A stretch of 64,000 nt of DNA from Bdellovibrionales bacterium RIFOXYC1_FULL_37_79 (GTDB lineage Bacteria > Bdellovibrionota > Bacteriovoracia > Bacteriovoracales > Bacteriovoracaceae), in NCBI GenBank assembly GCA_001770015.1, contig MEQB01000026.1, forward strand, positions 124,001-188,000, given 5' to 3'. The position numbers and the translations under genes are program-made. Below the pieces are notes generated by a model. It made no database searches and was not told the origin of the DNA. It saw only the letters and a list, made by a program, of their open reading frames with translations. Below, in pieces: positions 41,342-50,364 of this stretch (positions within the stretch are counted from its first letter, which is position 1; each line of letters opens with the position of its first letter).

Positions 41342-42940
41342 ATGAACGCCCTATTTATTCTGTTCATTTTAAACCTGGTCCTACTCGGATGTAATGAACA
41401 GGGACGATCTGGATATAAAAAAATTCAAGACTACGCCAGAACTCCATCCCAAAACCCCAGTGAATCTTGCACCCGCTACACTCAATTAGAAGTGGAAGTT
41501 TGCTATGACGAGTGTCCCATTAACACCAAGATTGCCACCTACAGCGAGGTCATGCAACTTATTAATGAGTACGCCAAAACATCTCCCAAAAGCGAGGAGA
41601 CCAGGATTGAATTATTAAAAATTTATGAAAACGCGCAAGGCATTTGTGTTGATGATATTAAAAGACCAACCAATGAAATGGTGATTAAAAACGATTATTG
41701 CGCTTGCGATGGAAATAAGGAATTTATTATTAATAACTGTAGTAATTTTTGCAGCACCAGGAATGATCAAACCCCGACCCTGTTTGGCTCGGTCACCATT
41801 TCAGACAAAATAAAAAATGATCCCTTGCTGGGTAACTTATATAATTGGTGCACGGTCGAAATCCAAGATGGCCATTATGCCCCCAGCTGCCTGGCCGAAG
41901 TCAGTAATGAAGTTGAAAAAATATATTTGGAGGTTTCACTTTTTCCAAACACCAATAGTTTTAGAATCGATTTAAGTTTTATGGAAAGTGATAAAACCTA
42001 TACCTTAAAAATAATTGAAACCACTTCCAAGGCCCAAACCTCCTCCATTCAACTGCGCATGAAAAACCCCACCACCCCTGTGGCAACCCCATTACAAAGA
42101 AATACGATTTCCCAATATACCTGCATTACTGCTTCGGGGTACACATACAATAATCAAAGCTACTATGAATATTCCGCCAAACTTCACTATTATTTTGCTT
42201 CCAACGAACCACCCTTGCCTTTGCCTCCCGGCAACGACTTCCTATACTGCCATGACAAAACGCTGGGCAGGTGGGATCAATCAACCTATCCCAGACTGGA
42301 ACTTATAAATAATAGTTTTATGCTTTGGAATAAAAAAGATGTGCGTTTCTACGATCAGAATCATGACGGAAGACTCGACATCAATCAGGAGATTGAAAAT
42401 CGCCTGACCTATCCTTCCTCTATCAATTTATTCAACCCTTTTAGCTTTACCGTGGCCCCAGGTACCAGCGAAAAACTGCTGGGTTTTTATCTGCAAAGCT
42501 TCATTGATCCTGTCAATCAAATCCCTTATTGCCCCACCACCACCCATTTTAACAGTAATAGCGAAATTTTTCAGATTCTAAAAGATTACATTGGGGATAC
42601 CGAGGCCATCTACCGTGCTCTTGGGGAAACTTCCCTTTTAAAAAATAATAACGGGGAATTGGTGAAGGCGCCGGATGATTATATTTTCATCAGAGAAAGT
42701 GAACTGAAAAAAATCTGGTTTTATACTCTCAATTCTTCCCTTATCAAACACACTGAGACGACTTCCAGAAATCTTCCCATCATGTTTTATTATCCAATCG
42801 ATATCGCCTATCCCTTGGTTAAAAAACCTCACCAAAAAATTTATACCGTCATTGGCCTGGAAGAACTAAATTCCGATGCCCCCAGAACCAACATTCAACC
42901 AGCCGACAAACGGCTGGGCTGTGTCCCCCAAATAAATTAG
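41342..42940 (+). CDS. Large lipoprotein, unknown function
   Basis: 532 residues from the ATG at 41342 (a TTG two codons earlier is possible; the nearest GGAG is rather far). Lipobox LVLLGC after a hydrophobic start. The mature part is rich in cysteines (CTRYTQLEVEVCYDECP, YCACDGNKEF, NCSNFC), has a beta-domain, a calcium-loop-like DQNHDGRLDINQE near residue 340 and a terminal LGCVPQIN. Envelope protein, family not recognised. Confidence 0.65.
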   Translation: MNALFILFILNLVLLGCNEQGRSGYKKIQDYARTPSQNPSESCTRYTQLEVEVCYDECPINTKIATYSEVMQLINEYAKTSPKSEETRIELLKIYENAQGICVDDIKRPTNEMVIKNDYCACDGNKEFIINNCSNFCSTRNDQTPTLFGSVTISDKIKNDPLLGNLYNWCTVEIQDGHYAPSCLAEVSNEVEKIYLEVSLFPNTNSFRIDLSFMESDKTYTLKIIETTSKAQTSSIQLRMKNPTTPVATPLQRNTISQYTCITASGYTYNNQSYYEYSAKLHYYFASNEPPLPLPPGNDFLYCHDKTLGRWDQSTYPRLELINNSFMLWNKKDVRFYDQNHDGRLDINQEIENRLTYPSSINLFNPFSFTVAPGTSEKLLGFYLQSFIDPVNQIPYCPTTTHFNSNSEIFQILKDYIGDTEAIYRALGETSLLKNNNGELVKAPDDYIFIRESELKKIWFYTLNSSLIKHTETTSRNLPIMFYYPIDIAYPLVKKPHQKIYTVIGLEELNSDAPRTNIQPADKRLGCVPQIN

Positions 42941-43087
42941 CCCAGGTCAACCCTCAATAGCAAGTTAAGACTTTGAATTTATTACAAAATTAAATTTTCC
43001 GACCATTTTACTTAAGTATAATATCAGGAACCTCCGAATAGCTTTCAAGCAATATTTAACGGCCGACAAGGCCCAAAGGAGGATTCC

Positions 43088-43252
43088 ATGAAAGCATGTC
43101 ATATTTTTTGTGTTGTTATGCTTGTCGTACTGAGTATCACGATCACAGCTTGCTCAACCACGGATAGATACATTGCCAGCTCTTCCGATATTAAAAAATT
43201 TGAGAAAAAAGAAAATTGGCAACAGAATAAACATCTCAATACTACAAAGTAG
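43088..43252 (+). CDS. Small lipoprotein, 54 aa
   Basis: 54 codons with a perfect AAAGGAGG ribosome site 5-6 nt before the ATG. The signal is MKACHIFCVVMLVVLSITITAC with the lipobox Cys, followed by a short charged tail (STTDRYIASSSDIKKFEKKEN). A TATAAT -10-like box is at 43017-43022, and a 14-bp terminator hairpin follows the stop, so it is a complete small transcription unit. Confidence 0.75.
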   Translation: MKACHIFCVVMLVVLSITITACSTTDRYIASSSDIKKFEKKENWQQNKHLNTTK

Positions 43253-43280
43253 TTTTGACTTAAAACACTTTTCTTTTTTT

Positions 43281-43314
43281 TACCCTTGCAAAGTTACACC
43301 ACTTTGCAGGGGTA
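43281..43314 (+). terminator. 14-bp terminator hairpin
   Basis: TACCCTTGCAAAGT pairs with ACTTTGCAGGGGTA (one G-U) around a 6-nt loop, followed by AATTTAGGTTTTT. Confidence 0.75.
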
Positions 43315-43484
43315 ATTTAGGTTTTTCCATCTTTTTCTAACAAATTCTTTCATCCTGCCTTGTTTGATCATTTTGATCAAAAATATTTCTTGATAAAGCC
43401 AAACATACTCGTTAAAAATTTTATATAAAATGGTTTGAATGATTCTAACCAATATACATACTAACTTTAATTTATGGAGCAAAC

Positions 43485-44561
43485 ATGTCTAAATTAAAAC
43501 CCATTGCAGTGATTCTACTACTTTCCAGTTTGATGTTTGGTTCTCTTTTTGCCGCTGATAAAAAGGAAGATCCAAAACCGCAAGACTTCCAAATTACCGG
43601 TGAAGCGCCGGAAGGAGGCGGATACAAACTTTTTTTTAATAAGGAAAAATCCACCTACTTCAAGTTTTCCGGGTATTCAAGACTACTATGGGATTTTAAC
43701 ACTGCCCAAAGTAAGATAAGAATGCCTTACTTTAGATTTTTTATTGATGCCAAAAAAAATGATCAATTTGAATTTCATAGCAGATTGGATTATTCCGATT
43801 CATTTCACATGTCCAGACGAAATACTTCTGCAGATATAGCAAAAGGCAAAGGAAAGGGTTATGGTGCTCCTTCAATTTATTTTGCCAGGGCCTATGTCAC
43901 CTACCTGCTCAATGAAAATTTAAAGATTGATGCCGGTAGAATCATTCAATTTCATTATAGATATGATATCCTTGGGGTTGACACAAGTAAAACTCCTGTA
44001 GGCTTGGGTATTTCTCCCCACTATACTTTTGGTGATTTTACGGCTGACTTCTCGGTCCTGCATATTACCGACAACCAAGAAATGGAAGCTAGCGAAGAAG
44101 AAGCGGTTTATACCGGCGGACGAATTGCCTACTCCAACATTCTGGCTAAAGATGTGAAATTAAGTTATGGACTTGCTTATCATAGCAACCATAAGCAAGT
44201 CAGTTCAAAGTATCACCAAATCATGCCCGATATCACCCTTAACCTGCCGTACGATTTCTATATCCTAACCCAATCCATGTTAAAGATTAACGAGGGAGAG
44301 GGTAAGAACAATAATATTCAAAGTTATAACGAAATTGGAACAAATATCACCGAAAAGTTAGCAATCGATACATTCCTAGACGCCTATAAAAATAATACTG
44401 AAGCAACCTATTATGATGTCGGAGTAGATACGGTTTATAAATTTACTCCATCAATTTCTGGCATTTTTACAGTGACTTTTGGAGATGTGTTTGAAAATAT
44501 CGCAGACAATGCAGCTGCACGAAAACCTTCTAGCAAAATCTGGCTGGATGTACTGTTCTAA
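43485..44561 (+). CDS. Outer-membrane porin-like beta-barrel protein
   Basis: 358-residue exported protein (signal peptide MSKLKPIAVILLLSSLMFGSLFA), GGAG before the start. After a short linker the rest alternates aromatic/hydrophobic strands with polar turns (YFKFSGYSRLLWDFNTAQ, FEFHSRLDYSDSF, LKIDAGRIIQFHYRYD, VKLSYGLAYHSN) and ends in KIWLDVLF with a terminal Phe. This is typical of a porin-like barrel of about 14-18 strands. Substrate unknown. A strong terminator follows. Confidence 0.75.
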   Translation: MSKLKPIAVILLLSSLMFGSLFAADKKEDPKPQDFQITGEAPEGGGYKLFFNKEKSTYFKFSGYSRLLWDFNTAQSKIRMPYFRFFIDAKKNDQFEFHSRLDYSDSFHMSRRNTSADIAKGKGKGYGAPSIYFARAYVTYLLNENLKIDAGRIIQFHYRYDILGVDTSKTPVGLGISPHYTFGDFTADFSVLHITDNQEMEASEEEAVYTGGRIAYSNILAKDVKLSYGLAYHSNHKQVSSKYHQIMPDITLNLPYDFYILTQSMLKINEGEGKNNNIQSYNEIGTNITEKLAIDTFLDAYKNNTEATYYDVGVDTVYKFTPSISGIFTVTFGDVFENIADNAAARKPSSKIWLDVLF

Positions 44562-44586
44562 ATTTGATTTAAGTTAATATATCTTT

Positions 44587-44618
44587 AAGGGGCCAATTTG
44601 AATTGGCCCTTTTTTTTA
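44587..44618 (+). terminator. Intrinsic terminator
   Basis: AAGGGGCCAATT/AATTGGCCCTT hairpin followed by seven T, right after the porin-like gene. Confidence 0.9.
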
Positions 44619-44729
44619 TTCCAGTATCAAAGTGAATCCAGGGTGCTTGAAATTACATGGTCTTTTTTTGGCATGAATCTGGCAATCTATAAATAGAGAG
44701 AGGAAACCAGTCGAGACAAGGAGGTTTTG

Positions 44730-44873
44730 ATGGTCAGAGATATCCTCACCGTTATTTTTTTCATTTTAATCTTAACCGTGCTTCAGTCGTGTGCCAGTCA
44801 GCAAAAAGCTACCTATGTGGAAAAAAAGCACCCGACCATTGAACTTAAAAATCCGGGGTATTGCTTAAAGTAG
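44730..44873 (+). CDS. Small lipoprotein, 47 aa
   Basis: 47 codons from an ATG with AAGGAGG 6 nt upstream. Signal MVRDILTVIFFILILTVLQSC with the lipobox Cys, then SQQKATYVEKKHPTIELKNP. Similar in design to the 43088 gene: minimal lipoprotein with a short charged tail. The two bracket the porin-like gene. Confidence 0.7.
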   Translation: MVRDILTVIFFILILTVLQSCASQQKATYVEKKHPTIELKNPGYCLK

Positions 44874-44977
44874 AAGCGGTAAAATTTTCCCTTTTCAGGC
44901 TTTTATGATTTCTTGCAAAGCACTCTTTGTGACGTGTCCGATAAAATCCAGGGAAGGAGTTTACTAAGGACATCGTC

Positions 44978-46135
44978 ATGAAAGAGGCAACAAAAGTTTC
45001 ACCCAGGACCTCTGATGATCTCATCGGACTGGTGCTGAATGAAAATCAAATTGAAAAAAATAAGATACCTTTAGAGGAATTGTTCTATCTGAAATTCACC
45101 GGTCAAATCTTGGGACCGGTGTGGATTCAAAACCTCAAAGAATATTTGAAACTGCATAATAATCAAATCGAAAGCAATGTTCAAATAAGGACCTTTAGTG
45201 GGTCCCAATGGGTCAATCTTTTTGAACACCCCCTCTTTACCAGAAGAAAACCCCAGGTCATTACGGAAAATAACCTAAGGGGCAATGAACAATTCCATGT
45301 ACTCGAACACGGCATGCTGGTCGGCCCATACCATCTGGAAACCATTAAAAATAAACTTCAGCAAAATGAACTGGTGTTAACAGACATGCTCTCCACAGAT
45401 GGTGGCAAAACCTGGCAAAAAATTTATAAGTTTGATATTTTTGACCGCCGAAATCAAGCGGCGGCCACCTTGCCTGCTTCCCCTGACCATCTCAACTCTT
45501 TAAGCGGGCCTACCAATCATGCTCCCGCCCCGGAGCCCAGTAACTTTTCGGAAATTGCAGATCTCTATAGTATAAGACCAAACACTAACAAAAAAATCTT
45601 CACCCAAAATGTTTTAACCAACTCAAAAAAGATATTACACAACCGGCCGGTGGCCATAGTGTTTTTTTTAATCATTGGTCTGGTGTGCCTCATTGTATTA
45701 ACTGATTTTATAACCTCCACGCATATCGTAGAGGAGGAATCCACGGTCACACCTTCAGAGACCTCTTCCCCACCACCCACGGAAGTCAAGTCTTTTAAAG
45801 CAAAATCCCCTTTTGAAAATAAAAGAAATGAAGCGGATAACCCCACGGGCATTGATAAAAATAAACCTTCCCGCACCAGTGCCTACACCCGCTCCAAAAA
45901 TATCTTCAGAAGAGAAAGGGGAAATACTTGGGTTAAAGAAGTGAGTAACTCAGAAAATGAACCGGTGAGAGATACGAGTGCTAACATCACCGAAGATAGA
46001 AACGATTATGGCGAAATTGACAGTGAAGATGCTGTGCATAATTCCCGAGAAGGTTTTTTGGAAAAATTAGATCAGGCTTCCAGCGAGGCGGAAGTTTCCC
46101 CGGAAACCCCGGAAACACCGGAAACTTCCGAGTAG
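44978..46135 (+). CDS. GYF-like (DUF4339) tandem domain membrane protein
   Basis: 385-residue protein. Two GYF_2-like domains: LKFTGQILGPVWIQNLKEYL...NVQIRTFSGSQWVNL and FHVLEHGMLVGPYHLETIKNKL...LSTDGGKTWQKI. One membrane helix (VAIVFFLIIGLVCLIVLTDFI near 228-248) and an acidic, Ser/Pro-rich tail follow. The N-terminal domains should be cytoplasmic and bind proline-rich or peptide partners. It is 52 nt upstream of tmk and may share its transcript. Confidence 0.75.
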   Translation: MKEATKVSPRTSDDLIGLVLNENQIEKNKIPLEELFYLKFTGQILGPVWIQNLKEYLKLHNNQIESNVQIRTFSGSQWVNLFEHPLFTRRKPQVITENNLRGNEQFHVLEHGMLVGPYHLETIKNKLQQNELVLTDMLSTDGGKTWQKIYKFDIFDRRNQAAATLPASPDHLNSLSGPTNHAPAPEPSNFSEIADLYSIRPNTNKKIFTQNVLTNSKKILHNRPVAIVFFLIIGLVCLIVLTDFITSTHIVEEESTVTPSETSSPPPTEVKSFKAKSPFENKRNEADNPTGIDKNKPSRTSAYTRSKNIFRRERGNTWVKEVSNSENEPVRDTSANITEDRNDYGEIDSEDAVHNSREGFLEKLDQASSEAEVSPETPETPETSE

Positions 46136-46187
46136 TTTCAGTCCAAAATCAATCGTCATTTAGTTTGATTTATGCTAATTTCTCTCT

Positions 46188-46874
46188 ATGCCAACGCCAA
46201 CTATTTCTTATGAATTATTATCCCGCTTTACTCCTTTGACCAATGCCAAATCGCTTTTTTTAAGTTTTGAAGGTATTGAGGGTGCTGGTAAATCCACCCA
46301 GATTAATACCGCCTTTAAATTTTTAAAATCTTTAGGATATGATGTTTTACTTTTACGAGAACCGGGAGGGACAGAGTTTGGCGAACAACTTCGCAGTGCC
46401 ATTTTAACCAGCCAAAAAGACCTGCACCCGCTTAGTGAAGCCTGTTTGTTTGCCTCCTCCAGGGCCCAATTATTATATGAAGTTATTTTACCCAAATTAA
46501 AAATGGATGGTACCGCCGTTATCTGTGATCGTTATATTGATAGCTCCATCGCCTACCAGGGATATGCCAGGAAGCTGGGAACCCAGACCGTTTTGGAAAT
46601 TCATGGCCATTATCCCCTGACCATTGTCCCTCATCAGACTTTTTATATAAAAATATCTCCGCAAACATCTATCGAAAGACAAAAAATTCGAAATCAAAAA
46701 AAAGATTATTTTGAATCCAAGGGCCTGGCCTTTTATGAATCCCTGGTTAAAGGATACGAAGAAGCCGCCAGACTGTTTCCCAACCGGATTATTAGTATTA
46801 ATGGGGAACAGGATCAAACCAAGGTCAGTGACGAGCTTGAACTCAAATTAAAAGCAATAACTAAAAGTGAATAA
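46188..46874 (+). CDS. tmk: Thymidylate kinase
   Basis: 228-residue dTMP kinase (dTMP to dTDP). P-loop FEGIEGAGKST, LLREPGGTEFGEQLR (dTMP-binding), LFASSRAQLLYEVILPKL, the DRY-like CDRYIDSSIAYQGYAR, and the lid SIERQKIRNQKKDYFE. About 20 N-terminal residues longer than average. It overlaps holB by 8 nt. The tmk-holB-ricT order is the one known from Bacillus. Confidence 0.95.
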   Translation: MPTPTISYELLSRFTPLTNAKSLFLSFEGIEGAGKSTQINTAFKFLKSLGYDVLLLREPGGTEFGEQLRSAILTSQKDLHPLSEACLFASSRAQLLYEVILPKLKMDGTAVICDRYIDSSIAYQGYARKLGTQTVLEIHGHYPLTIVPHQTFYIKISPQTSIERQKIRNQKKDYFESKGLAFYESLVKGYEEAARLFPNRIISINGEQDQTKVSDELELKLKAITKSE

Positions 46875-47727
46875 TCATATTTTACCCATACTCTTAAACA
46901 AATGGCAGTCTCAAACCCTGGGAAACTTTTATATTCTTACAGCGAGTGCCCAGGCCTTACATCAAACCGATGATTTGCAGGCCTTCATCAACACCTTTCT
47001 CAAGTCAGTCCTAATCCAGGAAAACCGGTTACCCAAACTGGCATTTGACCATGTCAAGGAACTCAACCACCCGGATATTTTATATCTGGAGCCTGCTGGC
47101 AACCAATATGTGATTGATGATTTCAAGCCGTTTTTTAAAACCCTTTGCTTTAACAACTATCAACTCTCCTGGCGCTTTATCATTGTAGATCAAGCTCATC
47201 TCATACCCGACCTTATTCTCAATAAACTTTTAAAATGCCTGGAAGAAACCAGCAAAAATACCACTATTTTCTTTTTAAACCCCACTGGAAAAGCACTGCT
47301 TAAAACGGTGGAAAGCCGGGCCTTGAATCTGAAAATTTCCAGTGCTTCCCACACTCCTTCAAATGTGCAGCTTCCCAAACATGAAAATTTATTCAATTAC
47401 CTTATGGATAAATACGCCAACCAGGTTGAGATGAAGCCATTAATAAATCTTTTTACCAAATACTTAAGCGGGCAAATGGGTGAGGTGCAGTTTATTGAAA
47501 GTTGTAAGGCCAAATCCATTGATGCCTTGAATTTTGGTAGCATGGCCATTGAGATCTTATCCTCACTCAATACCGACTATAAACTAAAAGAAAATGCGCT
47601 CAATGAGATCAAATGGTTTATAACCTCCGTTGATTATAATCTCAGCAAAGAAGATCGACTCCTTGGAATGCTTTGCGCCGTATCTGCTAGCTACAATAAT
47701 GCTAAACTGAGCATTGACACACCTTAA
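46867..47727 (+). CDS. holB: DNA polymerase III delta' subunit-like clamp-loader protein
   Basis: 286 residues from a GTG at 46867 overlapping tmk. Features: DILYLEPAGNQYVIDDFKPFFKTL, WRFIIVDQAHLIPDLILNKLLKCLEETSKNTTIFFLNPT, KTVESRALNL (SRC-like arginine sensor as SRA). The P-loop is lost and N-terminal zinc cysteines are missing, as usual for delta'. Part of the clamp loader complex. Confidence 0.85.
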   Translation: MNNHILPILLNKWQSQTLGNFYILTASAQALHQTDDLQAFINTFLKSVLIQENRLPKLAFDHVKELNHPDILYLEPAGNQYVIDDFKPFFKTLCFNNYQLSWRFIIVDQAHLIPDLILNKLLKCLEETSKNTTIFFLNPTGKALLKTVESRALNLKISSASHTPSNVQLPKHENLFNYLMDKYANQVEMKPLINLFTKYLSGQMGEVQFIESCKAKSIDALNFGSMAIEILSSLNTDYKLKENALNEIKWFITSVDYNLSKEDRLLGMLCAVSASYNNAKLSIDTP

Positions 47728-47775
47728 AAAAAACACGATTATTCTTCTTTGTTAACTTTAAAACCGGTTAATCAT

Positions 47776-49074
47776 ATGCATCCAAGTGATAACGATATTC
47801 AAAATATTGAACCAGATGATGAAGTGAACCCCCAGGATTCTTTTGAGGCTTACGATTCTTCTGAAAACGCCTCTGAGGAGGCTTCCCCGTCACCCAAAGA
47901 TAATGGTGAAACAACCCAGGCATCCGAGTCCAAATTTAAAGAAGGACAAAAGCTGACCATGATCAATGTACGCTTTCCCGGCAATGCAAAAAGCCATCCT
48001 TTTTTACTCGGTAAAAAGAAATTAAATTATAATCAGAAAGTTTTAGCGATGAGTGATCGCGGCATGACCATTGGCTATGTCAATTCCTTTCCCTACGAGG
48101 TGGATTATCATCCCTCCATGCAGCCGATTAAAAGTGTCTCCCAGATTCCCAGCGAGGCCGATATCAAGGCCAAAAATGATCTGGAACACAAGGAAAAACA
48201 AACCGAAGACATCTGCAAAAATCTTATTGAAAAACATAAGTTGGACATGATTATCACCCATGTGGAAATTATCCAATTCGGAAAAAAGGCAGTCTTTTAT
48301 TTTAACTCCCCCTCCCGGGTTGATTTTCGAGGTTTGGTCAAGGATTTGGTGAGTGAACTTAAAATGCGCATAGAGCTTAGGCAGATATCCATCAGAGATC
48401 GGGCCGCAGGGCTCGGGGCCATTAGTTCTTGTGGCCAAAAGACCTGTTGTTCCTACTTTTTAAAAGATTACGGGAATGTCAGTATCAAGATGGCAAAAAA
48501 TCAAAATATCACCCTACTTCCCGGCAAGATCAACGGGGTGTGTGGACAGATCAAATGCTGTATGCGTTTTGAAAATGAACACTATACCGAAAAAAGGGAA
48601 GCACTTCCCAAGGAAAATACCATCATTCGCACCAAATCCAAAGACATCGGCAAGGTCATACGCTTAAATCTACTGGAAAGCACCTTTGATCTTATTACCA
48701 ACAACGGAGTCAAGCGGCGTTATTATAAAACCGAATTTTCGAGCGAGGATTCCTATCTGGAAAATCCCGATTTTCCCACTAGGTTCGAGCATATTATCGA
48801 TGAAACATCCCAGGTAATCGGTCTTGTTAAAAAAGCCTGTGCACCAGATTGTGAATGTGAAGAGGCTTGCTACCATAATCACCCTACTACTTATCCTGAA
48901 CAATTTCCGGAAAATTACGAAATCGCACCACCATCACCAGATGAAGATAATCCGGCACCGAATCCAACTCCAGAGCAAAGGCCAAATCAGTCCAGGCCTC
49001 ATCATTACAAAAACAGATCCAATCATCAATCGGGTGGTCAGCATTTTAAAAATAAACATAATAAGGGAAACTAG
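47776..49074 (+). CDS. ricT: RicT-like PSP1 domain protein
   Basis: 432 residues from the ATG at 47776 (the TTG at 47749 is less likely). An acidic disordered N-terminus (to about 75) precedes the PSP1 region: KHKLDMIITHVEIIQFGKKAVFYFNSPSRVDFRGLVKDL, IRDRAAGLGAISSCGQKTCCSYFL, LLPGKINGVCGQIKCCMRFENEHY. The conserved cysteines (SCGQKTCC, CGQIKCC) fit the Fe-S ligands of RicT (YaaT). The His/Pro/Asn-rich tail (PHHYKNRSNHQSGGQHFKNK) is unusual. RicT works with RicA/RicF in RNA processing in Bacillus; those partners are not in the window. Confidence 0.9.
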   Translation: MHPSDNDIQNIEPDDEVNPQDSFEAYDSSENASEEASPSPKDNGETTQASESKFKEGQKLTMINVRFPGNAKSHPFLLGKKKLNYNQKVLAMSDRGMTIGYVNSFPYEVDYHPSMQPIKSVSQIPSEADIKAKNDLEHKEKQTEDICKNLIEKHKLDMIITHVEIIQFGKKAVFYFNSPSRVDFRGLVKDLVSELKMRIELRQISIRDRAAGLGAISSCGQKTCCSYFLKDYGNVSIKMAKNQNITLLPGKINGVCGQIKCCMRFENEHYTEKREALPKENTIIRTKSKDIGKVIRLNLLESTFDLITNNGVKRRYYKTEFSSEDSYLENPDFPTRFEHIIDETSQVIGLVKKACAPDCECEEACYHNHPTTYPEQFPENYEIAPPSPDEDNPAPNPTPEQRPNQSRPHHYKNRSNHQSGGQHFKNKHNKGN

Positions 49075-49083
49075 TTATATTTC

Positions 49084-50364
49084 ATGAGTCTAAAAATTAT
49101 TCATACCTCTGACTGGCATTTAGGTAAGAAGCTATTTAAAATCGATCGTCTGTCTGAACAGAAACTTTTTTTGGAATGGTTAGGCGATTTTATTATCTCA
49201 GATAGTATTGATATCCTGCTGGTTTCGGGAGACGTTTTTGATTCCCCAACTCCGTCGAATGAAAGTGTTAAGCTCTATTTTGATTTTTTAAAAAAGCTCA
49301 GTATCAAATCCAAATGTATGACATATATTATTGCTGGCAATCATGATTCCGGAAAATTTCTAGAAGCCCCTAAAGAAATTCTTAAGGATTTAAAGGTAAC
49401 TATTTGCGGGAAACTGGCCTTAACTGATCCTACCAATCTATCCACCGAGCATAAAACCACTCTTAGGTACGACGATTTTGAAATCAACCTGGTACTCATC
49501 CCCTATTTTAGAAGTCACGAGATCTTGAGTTTAAACTCCCTTCCCGTCCATGATCAGGATGGGCCTGATCCCGACAATCATTGTATCCATAATCGTTTTG
49601 ATCAATTATTTAAAAACCTGCTTCCTGGTAAATCCCCCAACCAATATAACATCTTGCTACTGCACCACCTCTTGGAGGGATATGAACTTTCTGGCAGCGA
49701 ACAAATTATCCATTTGTCCGGCATTGATGGTTTTAAAAAGAAACTTTTTGCGCCTTATTTTGATTATGTGGCCTTGGGACATATCCATAAAACGATGAAT
49801 TTTTCCAGTGGCCCATGCCAAATTTGCTACTGTGGTGCCCCCCTCAAGTATCGCTTTGATGAAACCAATCAAAAGCACATAACCCTCTTAACCCTGGATT
49901 TCAAAGACCAAACCTTTCAACCCAAAAAAGAACATCTCCTTATTCCTAGCTTCCGGGATATTTTATCACTTAAGATCAGTCCTTGTGATTACGAGGACGT
50001 TATAGGCCAGGTCATCAAAAACCAGGCTCCATCCAAATTACCACCTTTGATCGAAGCCAAGCTGATGCTGGATTTACCAAACGCCCAGTTAACCCAGACC
50101 ATCAAAGATCTCCTCTTAAAAAATAATATTGAAGATTTTATTTTGTACACTGACTTTAATCAAAGCATGAACGCTCCGGCTACCCCCACTCTATCTGAAT
50201 TCAATGATTATGAATTAACCGATCTCTTCCATCTTTTTTATAAAGAAAAATTTTCCCAGACGCCCCTGGTGGATGTCAATATTTTAGAGTCCTTTAAAGA
50301 ATTACTCAGTCAAACCCACCATCACCAAAATAATAATGATAACGATGCTCAGGATTTTTCATGA
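49084..50364 (+). CDS. sbcD: Exonuclease subunit SbcD
   Basis: 426-residue calcineurin-fold nuclease subunit (Mre11-like). Motifs: HTSDWHLGKK, LLVSGDVFDSPTPS, YIIAGNHDSG, LLLHHLLEG and VALGHIHKT, then the C-terminal capping domain. With SbcC it cleaves hairpins and double-strand DNA ends. It overlaps sbcC by 4 nt (ATGA), giving tight coupling. Confidence 0.95.
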   Translation: MSLKIIHTSDWHLGKKLFKIDRLSEQKLFLEWLGDFIISDSIDILLVSGDVFDSPTPSNESVKLYFDFLKKLSIKSKCMTYIIAGNHDSGKFLEAPKEILKDLKVTICGKLALTDPTNLSTEHKTTLRYDDFEINLVLIPYFRSHEILSLNSLPVHDQDGPDPDNHCIHNRFDQLFKNLLPGKSPNQYNILLLHHLLEGYELSGSEQIIHLSGIDGFKKKLFAPYFDYVALGHIHKTMNFSSGPCQICYCGAPLKYRFDETNQKHITLLTLDFKDQTFQPKKEHLLIPSFRDILSLKISPCDYEDVIGQVIKNQAPSKLPPLIEAKLMLDLPNAQLTQTIKDLLLKNNIEDFILYTDFNQSMNAPATPTLSEFNDYELTDLFHLFYKEKFSQTPLVDVNILESFKELLSQTHHHQNNNDNDAQDFS

